From contig RYVZ01000009.1 in the NCBI GenBank assembly GCA_003979345.1, forward strand, positions 27,370 through 91,369: a DNA stretch of 64,000 bases. Reading direction: 5' to 3'. Position 1 is the first letter of the stretch; each line of letters begins with the position of its first letter. Source of the DNA: Lachnospiraceae bacterium (lineage in GTDB: Bacteria > Bacillota > Clostridia > Lachnospirales > Lachnospiraceae). Position numbers and translations under genes: made by a program. Shown piece after piece: positions 41,862 through 50,602 of the stretch. The notes under the pieces were generated by a model. That model saw only the letters and a program-made list of their open reading frames with translations. It was not told the DNA's origin and did not search any database.

Positions 41862-42107
41862 ATGGAATTAGAACTGACTGGGATCAGGAAGAGCTATAAT
41901 GGTGGGAAAACGTATGCAGTCAATGATCTTTCCGCCTGCTTTACACCGGGAATCTACGGGCTGCTCGGCGAAAACGGAGCAGGAAGGGCAGAGCATGGTT
42001 CGAACGGTGAATATTCTATTTTGTGTAGTTTTGTTATGCTTTTTTTGAACCGGATTTTGCATTTTATCAAGGAAGGGGGAAAGCGGGAAATACAAATAGT
42101 CGGCTAA
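41862..42107 (+). pseudogene. Cassette 1: ABC ATPase remnant cut at the P-loop
   Basis: The first 41 residues are almost the same as the intact ATPase at 46195 (MELELTGIRKSY, FTPGIYGLLGENGAG), but homology stops inside the Walker A motif, where GKST is replaced by R and unrelated sequence to a stop at 42107. The remaining 40 codons are not recognisable. GGAGG six bases before ATG 41862 is intact. This is best explained by a deletion during duplication of the cassette. Confidence 0.85.
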
Positions 42108-42152
42108 AAGAAAATTGCGGCAGAACAAAATAAAGGATAGGAGGAAGAAGCT

Positions 42153-42542
42153 ATGAAGAATTTTGCAAAGAAGCTGTTAGGAGTGATATTGACCGTGTCG
42201 CTGGCAGCAGGATACACCGGAGTTACGGCACATGCAAAAGATATGCTGAACGGGTATGAGGTCAGCGGAAGCGTTTCTACGAATTCAAACAGCGCGACCG
42301 CCGTGACTTCGTATTCATGTCCGGGAACGATAGAGGCGACTGCGACGGTATATAGTGATCATGGTTTGATAAAGGTTATTGACACTTCTAATAAAGCGGT
42401 CGCTTCAATAGGAGGGGCGTCGGCGACCGCATATGTATCCAATTGCGCCGGAACCGTAGTTGGCGGAAAAGGAGATCATAGGGTGGTTGCAACCACAGGG
42501 GCTACATGGAGTTATACCAGCACGGTAGGAACAGTCTATTGA
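42153..42542 (+). CDS. Cassette 2: secreted 129-residue protein
   Basis: Paralogue of the 37868 product with the same length (129), signal peptide ending AHA at residue 28 and mature start KDMLNGYEVSGSVSTNSNSA. From about residue 56 the sequences diverge; this copy has two cysteines (C56 and C98) that could form a disulfide outside the cell, and ends GATWSYTSTVGTVY. The middle GGxSATA motif is shared. AGGAGGA precedes ATG 42153. It lies 45 bases behind the truncated ATPase. Confidence 0.85.
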   Translation: MKNFAKKLLGVILTVSLAAGYTGVTAHAKDMLNGYEVSGSVSTNSNSATAVTSYSCPGTIEATATVYSDHGLIKVIDTSNKAVASIGGASATAYVSNCAGTVVGGKGDHRVVATTGATWSYTSTVGTVY

Positions 42543-42670
42543 TCCGATCTGTCAACAGGGGCAGTCCTTGGCGCGGGAGATTTGTTCCGTCCTATGGGCT
42601 GCCTCAGATATCGATCAAATCTGAGTGCATAGATGATTCAGGGCAAATTAGATAAAGGGAAGTGTTGTCA

Positions 42671-43951
42671 ATGAAAAAAAGAACGATTTGTTTGTCCGTA
42701 TCCATATTTTTGCTCATCCTATCCGGCTGCGGCAAAGATACCCTGCCTGATAGTTATATAGAGGGAAGCGATTTTCAATATATGAGGCAGGGGGACACGG
42801 ATTGGGAGCCCCAAATGCAAAGGGGAGAAAAAGGATATTATTTCCGTCAGGGCGAATTTGTCTATTATCTGGATGATGGAACGGGGCTGCTGCTGCCATT
42901 GTGCAACAAAGTGGACTGTCTGCATGACCGTGAAAAGGATATGGAGAGGAGAAGATCTTGTAATGCCTACTTGTATTACGGCGAGTTTTCCAATCCCTAT
43001 TCACAGGGAATCGTATATTGCGACGGATATCTTTACTGTCTCACGGATCAGGGATTTTTGGATGAGAAGACCCTTTACCGGCTGTTTGAAGACGGAAGCA
43101 GGAAGGAACAGGTATATAACTGGTCGGGGGTCGGCATTGAGGGGTGGATTGTTCACAGAGGGGTTTTCTATTATTCGGAACATTTCTATACCTATGACGA
43201 GGAGGGGGAGATGGAGGAGCATTTTGCGCTGAAGGCGCTGGACCTGACGGATGCCGTCAAGGAGCCGGGGCTGATATATGCGCTTGATGAGGAGAATGTG
43301 TTTTATCTGGGTATCCACTGGCCTACGGCATATGGAAATTATGTGTACTTTATGGTGGATGGAAGTGAGGAGGATGGCAGCGGTGCGTTAGCACCGTATT
43401 ACAAAACCTTCATTTATGATATTGCCAATGAGGAAATCAGGGAGCTGACGTATGAGGGGATGAGGAAAGAAGAAACGATTACGAGCGTGACTTTTTGGCA
43501 GGACCGGATATTGTTTGTTCCGTATGTATATGACAAGAACAATATAGAGGACTTCTATTTGGGTGAGGGTACGGTATACATTGCTGACCTGGACGGATCC
43601 AATGTAGAAGTTTTTATGGAGAATGCGCCGATGGGATATCGAATCCGCAGCGACGGCAGGTATCTGTACCATACAAATTCGTTTTTGGTGTATTTGAATG
43701 CGACAGGCAGGCTGGATTATGAGGAGGCGGAGACCTTCTGGGTGTATGATGAAAATATGGAATTGGTGGATACTCTTGTGATGCCGGACGGAGTCAATCC
43801 GTTAAAAGAACCGCCGATCGGAGATGCCCGGTGGCTGATGATCACCTATCAGGCAGACGACGGCAGCTGGGGCGTGCTGCGTTTTGATAAGAGTAAGATC
43901 GGAAGCTGTCACGGCGCGGAAATCGACTGTACGGTCATTCCCTATGAATAA
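42671..43951 (+). CDS. Cassette 2: lipoprotein with CNxxDCLH motif
   Basis: 426 residues from ATG 42671 with lipobox LILSGC (Cys20). It follows the cassette 1 lipoprotein throughout: YIEGSDFQYMRQG, LCNKVDCLHDRE and CNAY, repeated beta segments and the shared C-terminal end WGVLRFDKSKIGS plus TVIPYE. AAGGGA stands about ten bases ahead; GTG 42662 is a less likely start. Extracytoplasmic, lipid-anchored; predicted propeller-like fold. Function unknown. Confidence 0.85.
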   Translation: MKKRTICLSVSIFLLILSGCGKDTLPDSYIEGSDFQYMRQGDTDWEPQMQRGEKGYYFRQGEFVYYLDDGTGLLLPLCNKVDCLHDREKDMERRRSCNAYLYYGEFSNPYSQGIVYCDGYLYCLTDQGFLDEKTLYRLFEDGSRKEQVYNWSGVGIEGWIVHRGVFYYSEHFYTYDEEGEMEEHFALKALDLTDAVKEPGLIYALDEENVFYLGIHWPTAYGNYVYFMVDGSEEDGSGALAPYYKTFIYDIANEEIRELTYEGMRKEETITSVTFWQDRILFVPYVYDKNNIEDFYLGEGTVYIADLDGSNVEVFMENAPMGYRIRSDGRYLYHTNSFLVYLNATGRLDYEEAETFWVYDENMELVDTLVMPDGVNPLKEPPIGDARWLMITYQADDGSWGVLRFDKSKIGSCHGAEIDCTVIPYE

Positions 43952-44009
43952 GCAGAGTTTTGGAGCGTGCGGTAAGAAGAGCCGTTTGCGCGGAGGAATG
44001 AGAGGGGAT

Positions 44010-46076
44010 ATGAGCGTTTTCAGGTACGAGTGGGTAAAGCTTGTCAAAAAGAAATTATTCCTGCTTATCGCGGTCCTGCTTTTTGCAGGAAATCTGCTGA
44101 CACTGTATACTTATGAGAAACATACGCCGGCTTACCATTATATTTATGAGCAGAAAGAACGGTATCAGGCATATCTTGCGGGGGATGAGGCGGCGGATAC
44201 GGACGGCTATTACCGGCAGGACCGGGAAGCGCAGGAGAGTTATATCGGTTCGTATGCCGCGTTTGTCGGAGAAATGCAGGCGCGCGCCGACCGGATGATG
44301 GGTACGGCAATCTATGCGGATCCGGAGAGCTATGTTTACCGGAATATCGTAAAAAGCTGCGGGGATTTTGCGCCGTTTACCGCAGCCGTGCTGCGGGCGG
44401 ACAACTGTTTTGGGCTCCGGGCGCTTGCGGGATACCGTGACGGCGCGGTTTTTGTGCTGCTTTTTCTGGCGGTTTTAAGCTATTATGTGCTTTTTTATGA
44501 GCGGGATATGAATCTGCTGCTGTTGTTAAAAGGCAGCCGGAACGGGCATCTGCCGCTTGCGGCGGCAAAGCTTGGCATGACGGTTTCAGCGGCGGTTCTC
44601 TATACGGCGATGCAGGAGGGGGCGAACATTCTTTTTTTGGGCTGGCTGTATGGGTACGGGGAACTTGGCAGGGCAGTTCAGTCGGTTTCACTGTTTCGCA
44701 ACTGCGTATATCCGCTGACCGTGCTGGGGGCGCTGTCCGCCATTCTGCTGATCCGCATGAGTATTGCCGCGGTTCTTGCATGCCTGTTTTACGGATTGGG
44801 TATGCTTTTTAAGAGCGCGCCGTTTGTGTTTTTGACAGCTGGCGGGGGGCTTCTTGCGGAGTACGTTTTCAGCAGGATCTTTTCTCTCAGCGGGACGTTC
44901 GGCAGCTTGAAATGTATCAACCCGTTTTACTGCTGGGATATGGAACAGGTGCTTGGCGAGTATTATAATCTGAATGTTTTCGGTTATCCGACAGGCAAGA
45001 ATCTGTGCGCGGCTGCGGCTGCGGCTGTAACGGCGCTCCTGTTTACGGCATGGGGGCTTTTTGCATTCTGCAAGACCTGTCAGGTAAAAAAAGAGGGACT
45101 GCCGGAGCGGATGATGCGGCAGCTCCGCGGCCTTGCCGCATGCTTACACAGACGGACGGGGCTGCTGTATTATGAGTTTGATAAAATGCTGATTCAGCAG
45201 AAGAAAGGAATCGTTGTTCTCATACTGCTCGCATGGTGCGTCAGCGAGTCTTCCGGCGTATTCGACGCGCTGCATTATGGGACCGCGAAAACGGCGTCCT
45301 ACCATTATTATATCAGTCAGATCGGAGGGCGTATCACGGAAGATACGTTTTTATTGATCGCGCAGGAAGAAGCATTTTTTGAAGAAGTGAGGCGGGGGGC
45401 AGGGAGTAAGCTGTCCAAGGAGGAGCAGCTGCGCTGGCAGGAGCAGGCGGCAAGGGCGGACATGCTGGAAGAAGGCTTTGATATGGTGAAAGACCAGTTG
45501 GAAGCATTGCAGGGAAGTCCCGGAAGCATTTGGGATAAATACCTTCTGGATGAAATGTTTTATGAGGAGTTGTGGGGGGATACCGGAACCGATCTTCTTA
45601 CATGGTTTGGAGGATCAGCAATTCTGCTGTATCTGATCAGCGGTATTTATACGATGGATGAAAAAAAGAAGATGCGTTTTTTGATCCGGTCTACGCGATA
45701 CGGGAGAGTGCGGATTGACCGGAGCAGAAATCTCTGTGCGTTTTTGTGCGCGGGTATCGTGTTTGTGATGACGGAGCTCCCGCTGTTTCTGCGCTATTAT
45801 AAAATTGATCATTTCAGTACCGCGGCACAGAAAGTCTGCGATATTACGACGGAGAATTTTACAAGCGCTGTGCCGCTTGGAATCATGATCCTGCTTTTAT
45901 TCCTGCTTAAGGCGGCGGGGTTTGCGGCGGTATGCTTTGCAGAACTGAAAGTCTCGCGGGCGGTGAAGAGCGAAATGCCCGCTATGCTTGCCGGAATCGG
46001 TTTTGCGGGTGTTGTCACGGTGATCCTGTATCATTTTGAAGCCGATTTTGCCACGCTGCTGATCCGCCTGTTATAG
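44010..46076 (+). CDS. Cassette 2: fused ABC-2-type permease
   Basis: 688 residues from ATG 44010 (MSVFRYEWVKLVKKKLF), the same length as its paralogue and closely similar over the whole chain. Two ABC-2-like halves with the second starting at YYEFDKMLIQQKKG. The open frame runs back to 43884, but this would overlap the lipoprotein gene; GAGAGGGG before 44010 and the paralogue support the shorter form. With the ATPase at 46195 it makes a complete exporter or extruder. Confidence 0.88.
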   Translation: MSVFRYEWVKLVKKKLFLLIAVLLFAGNLLTLYTYEKHTPAYHYIYEQKERYQAYLAGDEAADTDGYYRQDREAQESYIGSYAAFVGEMQARADRMMGTAIYADPESYVYRNIVKSCGDFAPFTAAVLRADNCFGLRALAGYRDGAVFVLLFLAVLSYYVLFYERDMNLLLLLKGSRNGHLPLAAAKLGMTVSAAVLYTAMQEGANILFLGWLYGYGELGRAVQSVSLFRNCVYPLTVLGALSAILLIRMSIAAVLACLFYGLGMLFKSAPFVFLTAGGGLLAEYVFSRIFSLSGTFGSLKCINPFYCWDMEQVLGEYYNLNVFGYPTGKNLCAAAAAAVTALLFTAWGLFAFCKTCQVKKEGLPERMMRQLRGLAACLHRRTGLLYYEFDKMLIQQKKGIVVLILLAWCVSESSGVFDALHYGTAKTASYHYYISQIGGRITEDTFLLIAQEEAFFEEVRRGAGSKLSKEEQLRWQEQAARADMLEEGFDMVKDQLEALQGSPGSIWDKYLLDEMFYEELWGDTGTDLLTWFGGSAILLYLISGIYTMDEKKKMRFLIRSTRYGRVRIDRSRNLCAFLCAGIVFVMTELPLFLRYYKIDHFSTAAQKVCDITTENFTSAVPLGIMILLLFLLKAAGFAAVCFAELKVSRAVKSEMPAMLAGIGFAGVVTVILYHFEADFATLLIRLL

Positions 46077-46194
46077 AATTTGAAGACGGGATCCGGAAGG
46101 AAAGGGCAGGAAAGCGCAGTAAGAAAAGGCTGTGAAAAACAGCGTGCAGGAATATAGGAAAGAAGCTTATATGAAGAACGAAGAGGTGGAGAAA

Positions 46195-47064
46195 ATGGAA
46201 TTGGAATTGACCGGAATCAGTAAGAGCTACGATCACGGAAAAACCTATGCGGTAAGCGGTCTCTCGGTCTGCTTTACACCGGGAATCTACGGGCTGCTCG
46301 GCGAAAACGGAGCCGGAAAAAGCACGCTGATGAATATGATTACCCAGAATCTGGCTCCGGACAGCGGCAGCATCCTGCTTGACGGAGCTGAGATTAACGG
46401 ACTCGGCGCGGATTACCGCGGACTGCTCGGCTATATGCCGCAGCAGCAGGGGCTGTATGACGACTTTACCGGAGACAAATTTTTGTGGTACATGGCGGCG
46501 CTGAAAGGCATGAAAAAAGCGCAGACCGCAGGGAAGATTGAGGAGATCTTAAGCGTCGTCAATCTAAAAAAGGACCGGCATAAAAAGCTGAAAGCATATT
46601 CCGGCGGAATGAGACAGCGCATCCTGATCGCGCAGGCACTGTTAAACGACCCGAAAATTCTGATCATGGATGAGCCGACAGCGGGGCTCGACCCCAAGGA
46701 ACGCATCAGAATCCGCAATTTCATCAGTGCGATCTCAAAAGATAAGATCGTATTGATCGCGACGCATGTCGTGTCCGATGTCGAGTATATTTCCAAAGAA
46801 ATCCTCATCATGAAATCCGGTAAGCTTGTGAAACAGGGGACGCCGCAGGAGCTGTGCGCAGAGATGGAGCATCGTGTGTTTGAGGTACTCGTGACGGCAG
46901 AGGAGCAGGAATTTTATGAGAATTCGGATTGGAAGATCGCCAACATGATGCTGACGTCCGACAAGGTTTGTCTGCGGATCGTTTCAGATCAAAGACCGGT
47001 AACGGGAGAAGTACGGGGGGCGGTACCGGGTTTGGAGGATGTTTATTTATATCTGGCGGGATAG
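46195..47064 (+). CDS. Cassette 2: ABC transporter ATPase
   Basis: 289 residues from ATG 46195; ATG 46171 is an alternative. Walker A GENGAGKST, Q-loop in YMPQQQGLYDD, signature YSGGMRQR, Walker B ILIMDEPTAGLDP and switch ATHVVSDVEYI are all intact. The C-terminal tail of about 80 residues is typical of ABC-2-type ATPases. It energises the fused permease encoded directly upstream and probably also that of cassette 1. The start is chosen by comparison with the truncated copy, where the homologous ATG at 41862 has its own GGAGG. Confidence 0.93.
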   Translation: MELELTGISKSYDHGKTYAVSGLSVCFTPGIYGLLGENGAGKSTLMNMITQNLAPDSGSILLDGAEINGLGADYRGLLGYMPQQQGLYDDFTGDKFLWYMAALKGMKKAQTAGKIEEILSVVNLKKDRHKKLKAYSGGMRQRILIAQALLNDPKILIMDEPTAGLDPKERIRIRNFISAISKDKIVLIATHVVSDVEYISKEILIMKSGKLVKQGTPQELCAEMEHRVFEVLVTAEEQEFYENSDWKIANMMLTSDKVCLRIVSDQRPVTGEVRGAVPGLEDVYLYLAG

Positions 47065-47212
47065 GGATCCTCATATTCAGGATTTGTGTTTTTCAAGCCG
47101 TATCTTGTATTTGCAATGATATTTTCAATTACACACCATTGTGCCAATTCTGTCAAGGCAGTTTACTACCTCATGTAACTGCACCATTTGAGGAAAAGCT
47201 GATTATTCTGAT

Positions 47213-47347
47213 GTGAATTTGTCAGATGATAAAAAAATGAAATTCACTATTCCCGAACCGTGCAAAAAGTGTATATGCACATGTGATTGGTATTCGAAGA
47301 AATATGTGGAAATGTGGGGAACAAAAGAGCTAAAAACAATGAGGTGA
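47213..47347 (+). CDS. Possible 44-residue Cys-rich peptide upstream of an MFS gene
   Basis: A frame from GTG 47213 (or ATG 47237) ends at TGA 47345-47347, whose last bases are part of the ribosome binding site of the MFS gene. It would encode a polar peptide with a C-x2-C-x-C-x-C cluster (PCKKCICTCDWYSKKY). No good ribosome binding site is seen, so this may be a leader peptide, a real small product or the tail of a lost gene. Confidence 0.3.
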   Translation: MNLSDDKKMKFTIPEPCKKCICTCDWYSKKYVEMWGTKELKTMR

Positions 47348-47351
47348 GATT

Positions 47352-48500
47352 ATGAGTAAAAGCTTGAAAAGAATTGTACTTTTGTGTATCATAACAGCCT
47401 TTGATTTTTTTTCGTCGATTGAAGTGGCATTTTTTTTTCAAAAAACTTTATCAGCTTCAGAGATATACTTAATTTATGCAATTTTTTCTGTGTTAGTATT
47501 TATATTGGAGGTGCCAACCGGCTATTTAGGAGATAGAATAGGATATAAAAATAGTATTCTTTTGGGATTGTTTTGTGGAATTTTGGGATTTTTAGGTTTT
47601 GTGTTAGCAAAAGGATTCTTTGGAATTATCATAGCGTATGTTTTTATGGCGCTGATGACCTCTTTGATCAGCGGCTCTGATGAAGCAATTTTGTATGACT
47701 GCCTAAAGCAAGATAATCGTGAACAAGATTTTGAACGTATATATGCAAAGACAGAATCTTTTGCATATATTGCTACGATTATAGGAAATATTTTGGCGGG
47801 ATTTGTTGCAGCCTATTCTATGGTGGCAGATATTGTAATTCAAATGGGATTTCTTGTTTTAGCATTGGTCATTTTTATGGGAGTAAATGTCATATCAGAC
47901 TATGGGGATGAAAAAAATGACAAAAGCCGATTGAGCGAAAAAATAAAAAGATCAAAATCACTGGTTTTATTACTTTTATTAGCCGGATTATTTATGACTA
48001 GTACATTGTTGGGGACTAAATTTTCACAACAGATCATGCTTGTGGGGAATGTTCCTATTGCATATTTTGGTGTCTTTTCTGCATTGCTTACCATTACAGC
48101 ATCATTTTCTTCTTATATTGCACCTAAAATTAGGAGGATTCCTTTTTCAGTAATAATCTTAGCACCTTCAATAATTCTGATGTTAATAGGAATTAGTGGT
48201 AATAGTTTATTTGTTTTACTACTAATAATTACTTCTATGAGCAGAGCGCTAGGGAATATTAAAATATCAGCATATATTAATCATCAAATCTCATCGAAAT
48301 ATAGGGCGACAATTAACTCAATGAAAAGTTTGATTTTTAGAGTTTTTTATTCGATACTGATCTTTGTGGGTGGTAAATTGGCAGATGTTGATGTGTTTTT
48401 TGCAGTAATGATATGTGGAGGAGTTCTAGCTGTTTTAATTATAGCGCTATTGATCATGAGAGGATGCGGTCTGAGAAATGATTTACCAACGGCAGAATAA
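47352..48500 (+). CDS. MFS transporter
   Basis: 382 residues with about eleven or twelve membrane helices. The family motif A between helices 2 and 3 reads GYLGDRIGYKNSILLG, and the N-terminal half has FILEVPTG typical of Gram-positive drug/peptide exporters. The gene is much more AT-rich than the preceding cassette, suggesting separate origin. GAGGTGA precedes ATG 47352. Substrate unknown. Confidence 0.9.
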   Translation: MSKSLKRIVLLCIITAFDFFSSIEVAFFFQKTLSASEIYLIYAIFSVLVFILEVPTGYLGDRIGYKNSILLGLFCGILGFLGFVLAKGFFGIIIAYVFMALMTSLISGSDEAILYDCLKQDNREQDFERIYAKTESFAYIATIIGNILAGFVAAYSMVADIVIQMGFLVLALVIFMGVNVISDYGDEKNDKSRLSEKIKRSKSLVLLLLLAGLFMTSTLLGTKFSQQIMLVGNVPIAYFGVFSALLTITASFSSYIAPKIRRIPFSVIILAPSIILMLIGISGNSLFVLLLIITSMSRALGNIKISAYINHQISSKYRATINSMKSLIFRVFYSILIFVGGKLADVDVFFAVMICGGVLAVLIIALLIMRGCGLRNDLPTAE

Positions 48501-48518
48501 AGCAGTCATTAAGGGGAC

Positions 48519-48803
48519 TTGTTTGGCAATACGCTTCAAAGCTTTATACTAAGAAAAAAAATTGAAACCTTGTGTGTTAATGATAAAAAAAGCATGTTAG
48601 AGAAATATGAAATAAAGATTAGAATCCAAAATGGCATAGACGGTTATCTTATATGTGCAGGAGGAACAGGAAAATTTGACGATATTATAAATAAAACAGA
48701 TTTATGGAGCGAGATACATAATAAAATAGCGTTTTATCGTTTATCATACAGTAATTTTAAGTATTGTGTTGTGTGCAATGAAGAAAAAAGTGTGAGCGTC
48801 TGA
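48519..48803 (+). CDS. Small hypothetical protein downstream of the MFS gene
   Basis: 94 codons from a TTG at 48519, with AAGGGG only two bases ahead; a later start is possible. The chain is charged with a C-terminal VVCNEE segment and no membrane helix. It lies 18 bases behind the MFS gene and shares its AT-rich composition. Not recognised. Confidence 0.4.
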   Translation: MFGNTLQSFILRKKIETLCVNDKKSMLEKYEIKIRIQNGIDGYLICAGGTGKFDDIINKTDLWSEIHNKIAFYRLSYSNFKYCVVCNEEKSVSV

Positions 48804-48866
48804 GAGACATGATAAAAATTTAAGAAGTAACTTGAAATATGGGAAACTCATATGGAAATAAATCCA

Positions 48867-48895
48867 TTGTGATTATGGGATAAGAATGGTATAAT
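48867..48895 (+). promoter_or_regulatory. Promoter of hslO
   Basis: TTGTGA (48867-48872), 17-base spacer, TATAAT (48890-48895), with the hslO start about 100 bases further on. Confidence 0.7.
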
Positions 48896-48995
48896 TGATT
48901 TTCGGAAAAAGCGAAAGACAAGATACCGTTCTTTCTTATTGTACAGGGAATGGAACGGGTTTGGGGAGGCGCAGAAAAAGAAGGCAGGTACAGAC

Positions 48996-49880
48996 ATGGA
49001 AGATTATATTGTCAGGGCAACGGCAGCAGACGCGCAGGTGCGCGCATTTGCCGCGACAACAAGGAATCTTGTCGAAACGGCAAGACAGTATCATGATACC
49101 AGTCCCGTGATCACGGCGGCGCTCGGGCGTCTGCTGACGGCGGGCAGTATGATGGGGAGCATGTTAAAAGGGGAACGGGACGTGCTCACGATCCAGGTGC
49201 GCGGGGACGGTCCGGTCGAAGGGCTGACCGTGACGGCAGATTCAAAAGCGAATGTAAAGGGATATGCCGTGCATCCGCAGGTGATCCTGCCTCCGAACGC
49301 TGCCGGAAAGCTGAACGTGGGCGGCGCAGTCGGACAGGGGAGTCTGCGCGTGATCAAGGATATGGGACTAAAGGAGCCTTATGTCGGGCAGACGGCATTG
49401 CAGACCGGCGAGCTTGCCGAGGATCTGACCTATTATTTTGCGGTTTCCGAGCAGGTACCAAGCTCGGTAGGCTTGGGCGTACTGATGAACAAGGACAATA
49501 CGGTCAGACAGGCAGGCGGTTTTATTGTACAATTGATGCCGTTTGCGGAGGATGCGGTCATCACACAGCTTGAAGAAAACCTAAAGAGTATTCGTTCCGT
49601 TACGGCGATGCTTGACGGCGGGGACACGCCGGAGCGGATCTTGGAGCAGGTGCTCTGCGGACTTGAGCTTACCATAACGGATACGGCGCCGGCGGCATAT
49701 CACTGTGGCTGCAGCAAAGAGAGAGTGGAACGCGCCATCATCAGTATCGGAAAAAAAGAACTTTCGGAGATGATCGATGAGGGAAAAGAGATTGAGGTAA
49801 GCTGCCAGTTCTGCGACAGGAAATATCAATTCAGCGTGGAGGAATTAAAGTCTATGCTGGCGCAGTGCAGGCAGGCATGA
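48996..49880 (+). CDS. hslO: Hsp33 redox-regulated chaperone
   Basis: 294 residues from ATG 48996 (MEDYIVRATAADAQVRAFAA). The C-terminal redox switch has all four zinc-binding cysteines: C237 and C239 (CGC) and C270 and C273 (CQFC). Hsp33 binds unfolded proteins when oxidation releases zinc and opens the protein; cytoplasmic. The start fits Hsp33 homologues, whereas the longer frame from 48939 adds residues unlike the family. It follows a good sigma-A-type promoter. Confidence 0.95.
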   Translation: MEDYIVRATAADAQVRAFAATTRNLVETARQYHDTSPVITAALGRLLTAGSMMGSMLKGERDVLTIQVRGDGPVEGLTVTADSKANVKGYAVHPQVILPPNAAGKLNVGGAVGQGSLRVIKDMGLKEPYVGQTALQTGELAEDLTYYFAVSEQVPSSVGLGVLMNKDNTVRQAGGFIVQLMPFAEDAVITQLEENLKSIRSVTAMLDGGDTPERILEQVLCGLELTITDTAPAAYHCGCSKERVERAIISIGKKELSEMIDEGKEIEVSCQFCDRKYQFSVEELKSMLAQCRQA

Positions 49881-49982
49881 AACCAAAGCATATGCCGGTA
49901 CATGACAGGCAGGACGTAAACAAAAAGCCTGTGCCGGTATTGCCTGTTGCAGAGTGTGCCGGTTGACAGACCGCGTGGAAAA

Positions 49983-49999
49983 CGGGGGCATTATTCCCC
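49983..49999. terminator. GC-rich hairpin between convergent genes
   Basis: CGGGGG-CATTATT-CCCCCG overlaps the last codons of the minus-strand gene ending at 49991. No T-run on either side; moderate evidence for termination. Confidence 0.4.
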
Positions 50000-50443
50000 C
50001 GCATCCACGGAAACGCGCGCTTTGTCCAGGGAAGTTTCAATGGCGTCAAGCAGAAGCAGACTCGTGTACTTTGAGTCCGTGTCGTAGGTGATACCTTCGA
50101 GGGTCTGCGTCTTTACGACCTGTGCGGAAAGCTCGGCAAACGCCGGCTCCATCAACGGGTAAAGTGTGGAGATGGTCTCGCTTAAGTTCACCATGCGGAT
50201 AGAGTTGATATTGTCTGCATCGACATATACTTCAATGTCCACCGTGTTTTCTCCGAGCCGGACGCTGGTCGTGTAGACGCCGGGATTGTAAGTTGCCTGT
50301 GCGGAGTCGCTTCCTTTATCCTTTTTGCCCGGAAGGAACATGACGAGCATCAGGATGATGAACAGAATGCCAAGGAGAACGAAGATGGCGGTATAAATGA
50401 CTTCTTTTTGATGCAGCACGACGATTCTTGTTTTGTTGCTCAT
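49991..50443 (-). CDS. Membrane-anchored protein with FMN-bind-like domain
   Basis: 150 residues: cytoplasmic start, one membrane helix (VIYTAIFVLLGILFIILMLV), then a domain with PGVYTTSVRLGENTVDIEVY, a DADNINSIRM strand, a SETIST turn and final DAIETSLDKA. This order resembles the FMN-binding domain (PF04205-like) of NqrC/RnfG-type proteins, although the usual SGAT flavinylation motif is replaced (DTDSKYTSLLLLDA), so covalent flavin is doubtful. It is divergent from glnA; a TTTTCA-17-TATACT promoter candidate lies on the minus strand near 50475-50503. Confidence 0.65.
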   Translation of the reverse strand: MSNKTRIVVLHQKEVIYTAIFVLLGILFIILMLVMFLPGKKDKGSDSAQATYNPGVYTTSVRLGENTVDIEVYVDADNINSIRMVNLSETISTLYPLMEPAFAELSAQVVKTQTLEGITYDTDSKYTSLLLLDAIETSLDKARVSVDAGE

Positions 50444-50602
50444 GACGATATCTCCGAATAAAGTGTTAGTATAGTGTATTCGGGCAGGATTGAAAATAGA
50501 CGTAGCAGTTCCCGTATGTGTGCTTTTATCGGGCGGCGGTTTCGCATCCGTGCGCGGAGCGAAAAAGGCAGATTTACAACGAACCGGAAAGGACGGTGTA
50601 GT

